NCBI RefSeq assembly: GCF_003363775.1
Contig: NZ_CP031376.1
Location: forward strand, 124,001 to 188,000
Source of the DNA: Spiroplasma alleghenense
GTDB taxonomy: Bacteria; Bacillota_I; Bacilli_A; Mycoplasmatales; Mycoplasmataceae
Reading direction: 5' to 3'
Length of the DNA: 64,000 nucleotides
In this document: positions 1 to 11,703 of the stretch, in pieces
Layout: each line of letters opens with the position of its first letter
How positions within the stretch are numbered: the first letter of the stretch is position 1
Notes under the pieces: generated by a model
The model's database searches: none
Seen by the model: the letters and a program-made list of their open reading frames with translations, nothing else
What the model was told of the DNA's origin: nothing
Program-made: the position numbers and the translations under genes

Positions 1-222
1 TTGGCGAACAAGAATATGGAGTTCTTTTGGCAGGCTTAAGTAGCTTTTAACCAAATCATTTAGATCCTCCACGAATCTTGGTAATGGGTAGGAACCCAAT
101 CCTTTGTTAAGTTTGTCTTCATATTCAAGATGAAACTTGTTGTAGTGTAAATCGATTTGTTCTTTTGAAAGTACTGGTTCAAGGAAACTGGTTCCCTGGT
201 CTAGTTCTATTCTTTTAAACAT
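1..222 (-). CDS. Fe/Mn superoxide dismutase, N-terminal part (runs off window)
   Basis: Seventy-four codons are present, and the gene continues beyond the left edge. The start ATG is preceded by an AGAGAAGG ribosome site. The N-terminus resembles Fe/Mn superoxide dismutases: a LEP..SKEQIDLHYNKFH stretch places a histidine at residue 26 and a tyrosine at residue 34, the positions of the first metal ligand and the gateway tyrosine in E. coli SodB. The family converts superoxide to peroxide and oxygen in the cytoplasm. The second metal-ligand His and the Asp/His ligands lie outside the window, so the call rests on the N-terminal domain only. Confidence 0.68.
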   Translation of the reverse strand, partial: MFKRIELDQGTSFLEPVLSKEQIDLHYNKFHLEYEDKLNKGLGSYPLPRFVEDLNDLVKSYLSLPKELHILVRQ

Positions 223-321
223 TTATTTCCTTCTCTCTATTTAACACATAAGATAATATTATATTAATAATTAAAAATTGCATTATTAAAGTAAAATTAA
301 TTTATATGGAGGTCATTATTT

Positions 322-1353
322 ATGCAAAAACAAGACAAAAAATCTGATTTTAATGAAGACGCAAGACAAAAAATCAAAGAAAACAAAAAAGGATGGGAAA
401 AGGTTCAAATACCCAGCCGGTGAGTTGACGGTAACTTTCCTTTTAATTTCAGTACCTATATTGATAAAAATATAGGAATAATATTTTTTATAACTGGATT
501 AATTGTACCGTTTTTTTCAGGACTTGTTTTAAGATTGGCTTTCTCCCTTGATGGTGGTTTTTCAGATGGATTAGGTTTAATCAATTTGGCTATCAGCATT
601 GTTTCAAACGGGATTGGATTCTTTATTATTTGAGACAAGCGACGCTCGCTTATGTTTAAAACAACCTTATTTATGTACTATGCTTATGTTGTTTTGCCAA
701 TAGTGTTATCGCTATTACTGTCTCCAATTGGTTTCTTAGGTATTCCTGATTATTGAACAAGTTCAATTTTATTGTTGATTCAAGCGATTGTATTATTAAC
801 TTTAATTTACTGAGTTTTTAGTCGTGTTGATGAACTAAAATCAAGGGTTTATAAGACTTTAAAACAAAACTTTAAAATGCTACTTTTAGTGGCGGCAATT
901 GGTGCAGCATCGATATTCATTCTCTCATTAATTTATGGAACAATTAGTAGTGCTCTTGGATTTTCTCAAAATAACTCAGAAAATCAAGAAAGTTTAGTTC
1001 GACCTTTAACACAAGGGAATCTTGGTTCACAAATTTTATACATTATTTCACTATTTGTATTTACCGTAATTGTCGCTCCATTAATGGAGGAGATAGTATT
1101 TAGGGACGGAGTCTTTACTGGTGCTTCAAACCGTTGAATTGGCTGAATAATGTCTGCAGTTCTATTTGCCTACATTCATATATCTGCTACCGGGGACTTT
1201 GAGCACTTATTAGAGTATTTAATTGCAGGAATTGTTTTAGCAACTGCCTTTAATATATGCCGTGGTAATGTGACTTATACTTGATTTATTCATGCGACAA
1301 GCAACTTAATTTCATTTATAATGATATTGGTGAGTGTTTATGCAATTAATTAA
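322..1353 (+). CDS. CPBP-family intramembrane metalloprotease
   Basis: A 343-residue polytopic membrane protein read with UGA as Trp; GGAGG precedes the ATG by about 9 bases. The first 40 residues are charged and soluble, followed by hydrophobic segments. The C-terminal third carries the three CPBP/Abi motifs: EEIVFR (glutamates about 256-257, Arg 261), FAYIH (His 286) and HATSN (His 324, Asn 328). These residues bind the metal and form the active site within the membrane in this family, which includes CAAX prenyl endopeptidase and bacteriocin-immunity-like proteins. The bacterial substrate is unknown. It overlaps the next gene by 14 bases, so the two are probably cotranscribed. Confidence 0.85.
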
Positions 1354-2257
1354 AGTTCAAAGCAATGATACGGGTCAGTCGCTTTTTAAGTTCATTAAAA
1401 AACGCTATTCAGATACTCCGCTTTCAGTAATTTATAAGTGATTTAGAACCGGTAAAATTAAGGTTAATGGTAAAAAAATCAGGGATCAAAAATTTTTAAT
1501 TAATCTTGGTGATGAAATAATGGTTTTTGATACTAATAGAACTCTTGTAAGAGATAATTTTAAAGAGGCTGATTTCTCAGATTTAGAAATTGTTTATGAG
1601 GATAACAATATTTTGATTGTAGATAAACCTCATAATTTAGAGATTCATTCTCCGATTAACATTGCCCTAGATGATCAGGTTAAATCTTATTTGGTTTCTA
1701 AAGGTGAATATGCACCAGAAGAAGAAAATAGCTTTGTTGTTAGTCACGTTCATCGAATTGACAAACTAACTAGAGGATTGGTAATATATGCTAAAAATCG
1801 TCAAGCTCTAGAAAGTCTAAGTGAGGCTATTAATGACAAAAATAAAATAAAAAAAACTTATTGAGCTAATCTTGAAAGAAAAGTTAATAATAATTTGGAG
1901 GCTGTGGGTTGAATTAAGTATGACTCGGATTTACAAAAAGCGATTTTTCAAGAAGACGAGGATGAGGGATATAAAAAAGTTCAAACCAGCTTTTATCCTT
2001 TCGCTACTGAAAATGGTAACTGGGTTGAAATAATTTTACAAACCGGACGGAAGCACCAAATTAGAGCTACCTTAGAATATTTTGATAATCCCGTGGTTAA
2101 TGATTTTCGTTACGGATATCAAAATCGTACAGGCCAAAAATCTATTATGCTTTTTGCGATAGAAATAAGCTTCCACAATCTAAACTCTCCTTTAGAATAT
2201 CTTAATGATCAAAAATTTGACATTAAAGGTAAAATAAAAGAATTGCATAAATTTTAA
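1340..2257 (+). CDS. RluC/RluD-family 23S rRNA pseudouridine synthase
   Basis: A 305-residue protein. Residues about 1-65 look like an S4 RNA-binding domain (YKWFRTGKIKVNGKKI). The catalytic block HRIDKLTRGL lies at 138-147, with the nucleophilic Asp at 141; the family consensus HRLDxxTSG is slightly diverged. A later ILQTGRKHQIRATLEY stretch matches the conserved C-terminal motif. The enzyme should isomerise specific uridines in 23S rRNA to pseudouridine. RluC and RluD cannot be told apart from sequence alone. The start lies inside the end of the upstream protease gene, implying translational coupling. Confidence 0.88.
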
Positions 2258-2262
2258 ACAAA

Positions 2263-2289
2263 TAACATATCAAATAATTTGATATGTTA
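2263..2289. promoter_or_regulatory. Perfect 13-bp-arm palindrome upstream of flippase-like gene
   Basis: Arms TAACATATCAAAT and ATTTGATATGTTA are separated by one base. The palindrome sits seven bases before a TATAAT at 2296-2301 and covers the expected -35 region of the 2322 gene. It lacks a T tract directly after it, so it looks more like an operator than a terminator, but it could also end transcription of the gene before it. Confidence 0.5.
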
Positions 2290-2321
2290 AAATTATATAA
2301 TAGAGTTTAAAGGGGTAAAAT

Positions 2322-4232
2322 ATGGTTTCAACAAAATATGGAATTACAAGTACAATCGTTGGAACAATAATTTCTTTGTTCGGCGCATTGATTCAATTTT
2401 TAACCCTTTACTTCGTTTTACAAAATTTTGGAGCCACATTTAACGGGTTTGTCAAAATCGCTACAGCAATTGGGGCTATCATCGGAACAGCTGATGGGGC
2501 CTTGGGAATTGCTACCACAATTCTACTTGTAAAGCCAATTGCTCAAAGAGACTGAATTACTGCAAATGAAGTATTTTCTACTGCAAAGAAAAACTATCGT
2601 CGTGGTGCTAAATTATCAATAACTTTATTAATACTATCAGCAGTGTTTTACCCATTGTGAGTAATTATCAGTAGTTCAACTACAGATTTTTCAAACTTTT
2701 TTGAGCATTTTGGAATCGCCTTAAATGGGAAATCAGAGGTGACATTCGCTCCTTACTGACAAATGCTTTTAATTATCTTACTATTTGGATGTAAAAATCT
2801 TGGAGCTGGAGTAATATTTGGAGTTTATGAAAATGTTATTGCCGCTGATAGTGAAAACACCGTTAGAAAAATTGTTATTCTTTTCACTGATGTTATTGTA
2901 TATTCGTTATTCTTTTACCTTTTAACCTTGCGGACTGTTGATCCAATTATTCCTTTTTTATCAATGCTACTTTATTCTCCAATTCGGGGTCTTATGATTA
3001 TGCTCTATGTCAAGCGGAATTACTTGTGGATTAAGTTTAATCCGGATTTAAATAGTTATCAATTGAAAACATCAGCTACAAAGATTTCAAGAAGTAGTTT
3101 AGGAACATCCGTTTTAATGAACACCGACATCCTAATAGCAGCGGTTCTTTTAGGACTAAATGCTTCTTCAGTGCTTTCGCTTTATTTTGTTATCGCCGTT
3201 AATATTCGTCTAATTATGACAAATTTCATCACGTCATTTAGAGAATTCTTCGTAGTCCTTGTAATGAAAAACGGAAGAATCTATTGAAATAGTTACGCCA
3301 AATATGAGATTTATACTTATATAGTTGCTGGTTTTACTTTTATTAATATGTCAATTTTATCTCCATACTTAGTAAGTGCCTTATATGGTAATCTAATGGA
3401 ATCTCAAATAGCCAATCCGTCAGTAGATAATATCTGAACAGCTTCGCAATTAATAATGTATAGATATGTTTTTTATAATCCAACTTTTTCTGTAATATTC
3501 GCTGGAATTACCAGTTTATCAATTTTGTGTGAAGCTCAAATTAATATAATCCAAGCTAAAAGTCGCTATGCTGAAGTTACTAAGGTTCAAAACTACTTAG
3601 GTTTTAGTTATATAGTCATTGCCTTTATTTCAACGGGAGCAATAACCTTTACTAGTTTTGGTGGCGACATGTACTTGGTTTATGCTTTGATGTCTTTTAT
3701 GATTTTAAAACTATCGTTTTTATTAGCCCGCTATTCATATTTATGGTTTTACGTTTATCGGTACGCAACTTATAACTCAAATATTAAAAACGTTTTTCAA
3801 AACGCCTTGATATTAATGATACCAGCAGCCATTTCTCCAATTATTCAGTTTACAGTAATTGATAAAATGGTACCACTTAATTTAGCAACGCTATCTTTCA
3901 TTCCTCTTGTTGGATTATTTTTTGCAACAGTTTTTGCATCAATTGGATTAATTTTCACAGTTGCATTAATATTGTCACCAGGAATGGTTATGGGGATCGT
4001 TCGAAGATTTCCAATTCTCGGAGAAAGGTACAGGCGACGAAAAGAAGCTGAACGCCAAGAGAGATTAAAGAAAAATAATATTTCTTTAGCAGATTTAAAT
4101 TCCAAAGGGAATATAATTGTTCAAGAATATTTAAGTATTAATGAAGAAGAAATTGCTAAAAGTCTAAGCAATAAAGAAAATTTAGACTCCAATATTTCGG
4201 AATTAAAAAAAGTTTATAAAATGAAAGGTTAA
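2322..4232 (+). CDS. Polytopic membrane protein, flippase/MATE-like topology
   Basis: A 636-residue protein, start preceded by AAAGGGG. It has about 12-14 hydrophobic segments spread from residue 10 to about 565, with a loop near 150, and a highly charged C-terminal tail of about 70 residues (RRRKEAERQERLKKNN) that should be cytoplasmic. The layout resembles polysaccharide flippases of the MOP superfamily, and proteins of this type are common in Spiroplasma and Mesoplasma, but I see no diagnostic motif. It could export a glycan or lipid. The next gene follows after four bases, so they probably form an operon. The promoter region carries a palindrome at 2263-2289. Confidence 0.7.
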
Positions 4233-4236
4233 AAAA

Positions 4237-5544
4237 ATGAAAAAACAAGAAGTAAAATCCGAAAATACGATAACGTTTCAAAGTGAAAATTTAGTTGAAA
4301 AAAATCATCGTGTCGTTTTGATCGGGATTTTTGTTGGTCTTTGTAGTGCGGTTATTTATTCGTTAATGCCGCTGCTAAGTAATATCGAAACCGCAATTGA
4401 AAATCCAGTTTCGGGATTAGGTCGTTATGGGACCTATACAATATCAACCCTATATGTAACGTGGCAAGAAATTGCTGCAGCTGTAACAATGCTATTTATC
4501 TTTGGCCCAATGAGAGCTTTTAGATCATTTAAATTATTAAAGCACCGTAAAGCGTGATTTATTGTCTTGCTAGGATTCCTTGGTGGTCCTATCGCGATGG
4601 TATTTATCACTCTTGCAGCATTGTTTGTAATGACTGGTGCAGGATTGAGTGATGGAACTATTGGTTCAATGTTGTTGAACTTGCAACCAGTATTTTGTGC
4701 AATTGCTGCAATGGTATTTTTAAAACAAAAACAATCAAATTATACAATCGTAGCATTAATAATTACTGCCATCTTGATGGTGGGTTTTGTAACAACTTTT
4801 GGAGTAGCTGAAAAAATTCAAGTACAATCAATTTTGGGAATTGTTTTTGCTCTAATTGCAGCTGGTTTGTATACCTTAGAAGCAATTGGTATGGAAAAAC
4901 TAATGAAATATTCAGAATTTAATTTCCCATTTCAAGAAACAAGTTTTATTAAAACAACTTTTTCAGCATTATTTATGATTATCTTAATGCCATTAGCAAG
5001 TTCAATTGATTTTTGAAGTTCTAGTGATATAACTGCTGAAAGTTATGGACATGCTTTTCTTAATGGTTGAGCTTCATTTGAAATAATGCAGTCTTGGGTT
5101 GTGGCATTGAAATTTATTGGCTGTGGTATTCTATTGGCTTTTGGTCGAACAATGTACTATTATGCTATTAAACATGCTAGTGGAACATATGCTGCATCAA
5201 CACAATTGTTAATGTTAATTTGAACCCCAATAATTCAATATGTAATGAATGGGATTGCGCGAGGTAATAACCTTGTGGCAATACAAGATGGATGATTAAC
5301 AAGTGGTCCACCAGGGTCAATTAATAGTATTAGAATCCTGACTTCTGAGCCACAATCTTATTATTGATTCTTTGTAATACCAATTATTTTATGTTTGTTT
5401 GTAATTACCTTCAATCAGTTCTTTGTTGATTTACAAACAAAGGGTTGGCAACAAGCCAAAGCAATTTGATTTACAAAGAAGAATAAAAATTTGGAAGAAG
5501 AAATTCAACAAAAAGAAGTTAAAATTAAAAAAGAAAAAAAATAA
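4237..5544 (+). CDS. DMT/EamA-type transporter
   Basis: A 435-residue protein with about ten hydrophobic segments in two halves. The first 25 residues are hydrophilic. Segments such as GTIGSMLLNLQPVFCAIAAM and a second-half YYYAIKHASGTYAASTQLLM resemble the two repeats of drug/metabolite transporters (EamA), where the TM4-like helix often has an L.P.....A pattern. The substrate cannot be deduced. The lysine-rich tail ends just before a hairpin terminator at 5556. It follows the flippase-like gene by four bases. Confidence 0.72.
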
Positions 5545-5555
5545 TATTTTAAAAT

Positions 5556-5600
5556 CAACCCAATTTCAGAGGACGATCTCTGTTAAGGGTTGTTTTTTTG
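5556..5600 (+). terminator. Rho-independent terminator after DMT transporter gene
   Basis: Arms CAACCC (5556-5561) and GGGTTG (5587-5592) enclose a second hairpin AGAG/CTCT. A run of seven T follows. Confidence 0.85.
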
Positions 5601-5637
5601 TTATATTATAATATTCAAGAAATTGTTGTTAATTATG

Positions 5638-5643
5638 TATAAT
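5638..5643 (+). promoter_or_regulatory. Promoter -10 box of first 4-TM paralog
   Basis: TATAAT directly preceded by TG. It lies 26 bases before the ATG at 5670. The same TTAATTATGTATAAT context recurs before the second paralog. Confidence 0.65.
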
Positions 5644-5669
5644 ATAATTGTAAAGAAAAGAGATTTAAA

Positions 5670-6059
5670 ATGAAAAAGACTAGCAAGATTATTACAATGA
5701 TTGGCTCAATTATAACGATATTTCTAATGTTTATTATTATGCTGGGTATGTGGATGATAATTTTAGATATGCAAGGCATTGGTGATTATAACAAATTTTT
5801 TGGAGTGGTAATTACCGCGATTGTATTAGTTATCGCAATGATTCTACCATTATTGGCGGGAATTTTTGTCTTATTAAAAAATAAAAAATTCAGGTTAACT
5901 GGTTATATATTAGCGATGTTATCTGGATTACTAACTTTGATAATAGTAGGAATAGTTTCTACTTTTGGTTTTATAACAGTTTTTGTAATTTTGACAATAG
6001 TCGTGGGAATTACAACAGCGACTGGAGGAATCCTTGGTATTGTTTTTGATAGAAAATAA
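5670..6059 (+). CDS. Small 4-TM membrane protein, paralog 1 of 3
   Basis: A 129-residue protein with four hydrophobic helices and short loops. The N-terminus MKKTSKIITMIGS and the end GGILGIVFDRK are shared with the two following genes, as is a central ILPLLAGIFVLLKN...LTGYILA stretch. The function is unknown. It has its own promoter, and the three genes are tandem duplicates that include the promoter. The RBS (AAGAGAT) is weak. Confidence 0.8.
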   Translation: MKKTSKIITMIGSIITIFLMFIIMLGMWMIILDMQGIGDYNKFFGVVITAIVLVIAMILPLLAGIFVLLKNKKFRLTGYILAMLSGLLTLIIVGIVSTFGFITVFVILTIVVGITTATGGILGIVFDRK

Positions 6060-6200
6060 TTTTAAAATTAATTTTTAATTTGATAGCTTAAAATAGACAA
6101 AATACTATTTTTATTTAGGCCATTTAATTTTATGAAAATTTTTCAAAATCAGAATTCATAATTATTAATATTTATATCTTAGCAGTTCCATTTAATTATG

Positions 6201-6206
6201 TATAAT
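6201..6206 (+). promoter_or_regulatory. Promoter -10 box of second 4-TM paralog
   Basis: TATAAT preceded by TG. It sits at the same distance from the ATG as in the first copy, so the promoter was duplicated with the gene. Confidence 0.65.
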
Positions 6207-6232
6207 GTATTTGTAAAGAAAAGGGATTTTAA

Positions 6233-6622
6233 ATGAAAAAGGCAAGCAAAATTACAACGTTGGTTGGTACAAGTGTTACTATATTACAAATATTTATTGC
6301 AATGATTTGAGTTACTATTGTAATTTCAAATATGGGAGAAATCAGTTCTAGTACCATAGCTTTTGGGGTTGGAATTACGTTGCTGATTTCAATTACCGAA
6401 ATAGTATTATCGTTATTAGCTTTAATTTTTATTTTATTAAAAAGTAAGAAAATTAACCTAGTTGGTTATATTCTATCGATTTTAGCCGGGGTACTTGCGA
6501 TATTAATTGTCCCGGTGCCGTCAAATTTTGGAACAACCAGAGCTTGAGAAATTATTACAATACTAGCAGCAATCACAACAGTAGTTGGGGGAATCCTTGG
6601 TATTGTTTTTGACAGGAAATAA
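6233..6622 (+). CDS. Small 4-TM membrane protein, paralog 2 of 3
   Basis: A 129-residue protein. One UGA-encoded Trp falls in TM1 (AMIW) and one in TM4 (TRAWEI). It keeps the family pattern: MKKASKITTLVGTS at the start, LALIFILLKSKK..LVGYILS in the middle and GGILGIVFDRK at the end. It is the same length as paralog 1 and has diverged mainly in the loop after TM1. The function is not known. It is preceded by AAAAGGG and its own -10 box. Confidence 0.78.
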
Positions 6623-6703
6623 TCTGAAAAACTGGCTTTTATTTATTTAGCTTAAATTATTAAAATTATTAAGTCTATATTTCAATAGACTGTATTAATT
6701 GTG

Positions 6704-6709
6704 TATAAT
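6704..6709 (+). promoter_or_regulatory. Promoter -10 box of third 4-TM paralog
   Basis: TATAAT in the context TTAATTGTGTATAAT, 24 bases before the ATG at 6734. This is the third copy of the duplicated promoter. Confidence 0.6.
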
Positions 6710-6733
6710 AAAAAAGTAAGAAAGGTATTTTAT

Positions 6734-7111
6734 ATGAAAAAAGCAAGTAAAATTTTAACAATCGTTGGTACTAGTATCTCGGTTGTGTTAGCACTTATCG
6801 GAATGATCTTAGGTATTGTCGGTATAACAGTAGCATCGGATGAATCAGTTGCTGTTAAGGGTATAGCCATGGTTTTATTCATCGGTTTATCAATTGCGGG
6901 AATGATATTGCCACTATTAGCATTAATTTTTGTTTTAATGAAAAGCACTAAATTAAACTTTGTTGGTTATATTCTAGCAATCGTTACTGGAGGATTTGCT
7001 GTATTAGGAATGTTATTATCAGGAGTTGGAGTAATAACTTTACTATCACTAGCATCAGGGGTTGCCACTTTAGTCGGGGGAATTCTTGGGGTTGTTTCAG
7101 CAAAGAAATAA
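6734..7111 (+). CDS. Small 4-TM membrane protein, paralog 3 of 3
   Basis: A 125-residue protein. I chose the ATG at 6734 (MKKASKILTIVGTS) rather than an upstream in-frame codon, because it aligns with the other two paralogs and follows AAGAAAGG. It has four hydrophobic helices and ends GGILGVVSAKK. Of the three it is richest in glycine and valine. The function is unknown; helix-packing or stress-related membrane proteins of this size exist, but nothing here identifies one. A strong bidirectional hairpin follows. Confidence 0.78.
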   Translation: MKKASKILTIVGTSISVVLALIGMILGIVGITVASDESVAVKGIAMVLFIGLSIAGMILPLLALIFVLMKSTKLNFVGYILAIVTGGFAVLGMLLSGVGVITLLSLASGVATLVGGILGVVSAKK

Positions 7112-7119
7112 TTACAATA

Positions 7120-7157
7120 AAAAAATCTTGAAAACAAATGTTTTCAAGATTTTTTTG
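7120..7157. terminator. Bidirectional terminator between convergent genes
   Basis: A-rich arm, ATCTTGAAAAC, AAAT loop, GTTTTCAAGAT, then a T run. A tracts and T tracts flank both sides, so it can end the 4-TM gene on plus and the hypothetical gene on minus. Confidence 0.9.
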
Positions 7158-7171
7158 TAAATTTTTGAGTA

Positions 7172-7639
7172 CTATCGCAAATCTAACTTATCTGCAATCT
7201 TTTTGTAAACCATGATATTGCATTGGTCATCTTCAAATGAATCAAAAACAAAAACTCCTAAAAAATGATAGCCAATAACCATTTCTTTTTCGAAGAACTT
7301 ACCAAAAACTGCTAATTTTAAATCCTTTTGTTTAGCGGCTTGTTTTTTCTTAAAATCTAAGGTTCTCTCTGATTCGAATTTATAAATAGTATCCAAGGCC
7401 TTATTGGGATAAATTGCATAACCTTTTTCGATTTCTAATTCTTTCTTTTTCTCTGTTACAAAATTAGGAAATCAAACTTGCTCATTTTCGCTAATTTTAT
7501 AATTTCCTGTAATATATGATATTTTGTTTTCGTCAGTAAAAACACTTGAAACAACATCAAGAATTGTTCTAAAAACAATATTATCCTGAGTTGTAATGTA
7601 TTTTCTGTTTTTAATCTCATGAATTAGGCTATTTGACAT
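7172..7639 (-). CDS. Hypothetical cytosolic protein
   Basis: A 155-residue protein. The start is chosen at MSNSLIHEI because AAAGGAG lies 8 bases upstream; an upstream in-frame Met would bury the ribosome site inside the gene. There are no membrane segments. The middle is lysine- and glutamate-rich (TEKKKELEIEKGYAIYPNKA, ERTLDFKKKQAAKQKD) and the C-terminal half alternates beta-like hydrophobic stretches (YHFLGVFVFDSF). I do not recognise a family. It stands alone between a terminator and a divergent membrane gene. Confidence 0.65.
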
Positions 7640-7763
7640 AAAATGTTCTCCTTTTGTTAACACTTAAAGTATACATTTTTTTTGTTTTAATTTCATTACC
7701 TAAATCTTAAAATAGAAATTTGCAATAAAACTCTATGATATAATTAAAAAAAGGAGTATTGTC

Positions 7764-9389
7764 ATGCAGTTATCTTTATATGCTCTTGGTTTTGCAACTT
7801 TTATACTTTTTATTAGTTATACTTCAGGATCAATAATAGCAGAAATTATGAAATTAAGAACTAAAAACCCATTTGCAAATATTGCTTTGGGATTTTTTTC
7901 GTACTTCGCAACTTTAACTATTTTAACGTTCCCTTTGCAACTGTTTAGTGCTCTTCCGTATGTTTTCTTTATCTATTACACAATAGTATTATCACAGTTG
8001 TATTTAATAGTTTGTGTACTATTATTTAGGTATTGAATTACTTCTACTTTCTTATCAATTTCTTCTCTTATATTTGTAATTGTTGTTGTATTAATAATGT
8101 CTGTTAATCTCTTCAGTGGTAAAATATTTGGAACAGGTGATTTTACAAGTCACAAAGGAACACTTTTAATTTTAGATACTTTCAAAAACAAACCAATCTC
8201 ATTTTTCAATGGTAAAAACCCAGTTAACAATCTAGGATATAAAGTTTTACAATCTTGATATGCATTACAAATGGGAATGATCATAATTACTAAAGCCACC
8301 CCAAATGATTACTTCCAACTGATTAATAGTTTCAATTTTATTATTGACGCTTTTATAGTTGCCTCAATTTTTATGGTCGTAATTACTAGATTTAACGATG
8401 TTGAACATCAAGGATATCGCCAATTTGGAGTATTCATGACAATCTTTTATATAATAGGTTTAAAATTTTTCTTGGGCTATGTTGGTCTGAAATTATTTAA
8501 TGAGATGACTTATTTTGTCTACCTAATTTTTTATGCACTAACTTTATTAATAAGTTACTCTAATCACAAATTCCGCGAGCATAACCTTCCTTTAGTAATT
8601 GGTTTTATCCTAGGAAGTTATATTTCATTTTCTTGAGAGAATTCATACCCGATAATATTTTTACTATATGCCATTGTCTTTGCTTTGCAAAGAATTTCGC
8701 AAAACAATTACACCAAAGATATTATAAAAATATCTTTATTCCCATTAATTAATTTAGTATTTTTTAACTTCTTTGAAAAATTATACTTCCAATCCGCTTT
8801 CTTTGGTGCAATTGTATTACTATTTTTCATCGTAATTTACTTTATGGCAAAAAAATATTCTAGAATAATTAAGTTTGAAACTTCGTTTGATAAGAATAAT
8901 AACTTCTTTGTTCTCTTCTTACCTTTGCTATTTGCTGGTTTATCAGTAATGTTTATTCTAGCAGCACACGAAGATTTAATTTTAATGTTTATGAATTACT
9001 TGAGTTTTATTTATAACTGAACAATTTTCATAGAGATTCCCAAAGCTCGTCAATGAATTGCCTTAGTATTAACAATAATATTGCTGGCGTTTTCTCTTTC
9101 TTGAGTATTTATTCGCAAGAATATATCTACATCAAAGTTGTCAACAATTTCAGACTTAACTGCAATTAGTTTCATAACATTTTACAACCCATTAGTAATT
9201 AAATTTGTTTCAATCATTTACAAAGATTTTGTAAAATTAAATGGAACAATTATGGCGGTACTTTTTGTTCATCTTGCCTGTGTAGGAATTTATACTCTCA
9301 CAAATATGTTGGGTAATTATCTGAGCAAGAAAACTATTGCTCCAAGTCCAAAAGTTAGACACAAAAGAAATATATATGAAATAAATTAA
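7764..9389 (+). CDS. Large polytopic membrane protein of unknown function
   Basis: A 541-residue protein with about 14 hydrophobic segments and many UGA-encoded Trp. The start follows AAAAAGGAG, with TATAAT about 25 bases upstream. One extracytoplasmic-looking loop at about 115-160 contains GTGDFTSHKGTLLILDTF and KNPVNNLGYKVLQSW. The C-terminal tail (KKTIAPSPKVRHKRNIYEIN) is basic. The even spacing of helices recalls glycan-polymerase or glycosyltransferase-like membrane proteins, but there is no diagnostic motif. ligA starts eight bases after the stop, so it may share the transcript. Confidence 0.72.
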
Positions 9390-9397
9390 GGAGTCTT

Positions 9398-11403
<2,006 letters not shown>

Positions 11404-11404
<1 letters not shown>

Positions 11405-11703
11405 TGGAAAAGAAAATAATATCTCCTGAACTAATTCAGGAATTAGCTAATGATATAATGTTGAAAATAGATGACAAAGAAGCTGTTGAAATTTTTAATA
11501 CTGAACAAAGCTTGCGTAAAAAATTTGAAAAGGTTGTAAAAATAAATACCGACAATGTTGAACCAATGTATTATCCGTTTGAAATTAATGAAGTTGGATT
11601 AAGAGAAGATGAGGTAATGTGAACTAATGACCAAAAGGAAGTTTTAAAAAATGCTCCCTCAACAGAAGGGGATTACATTACAATTGTTAAGGTGGTGAAA
11701 TAA
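11404..11703 (+). CDS. gatC: Asp/Glu-tRNA amidotransferase subunit C
   Basis: A 99-residue protein. Its short helical N-terminus (ISPELIQELANDIMLKI) and the NVEPMYYPFE....LREDEVMW segment match GatC, which binds around the GatA/GatB interface and stabilises GatA. It lies in the order ligA-gatC-gatA-gatB with one-base overlaps at both ends, so the operon is translationally coupled. The family amidates mischarged Glu-tRNA(Gln), and in some organisms Asp-tRNA(Asn). Confidence 0.93.
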
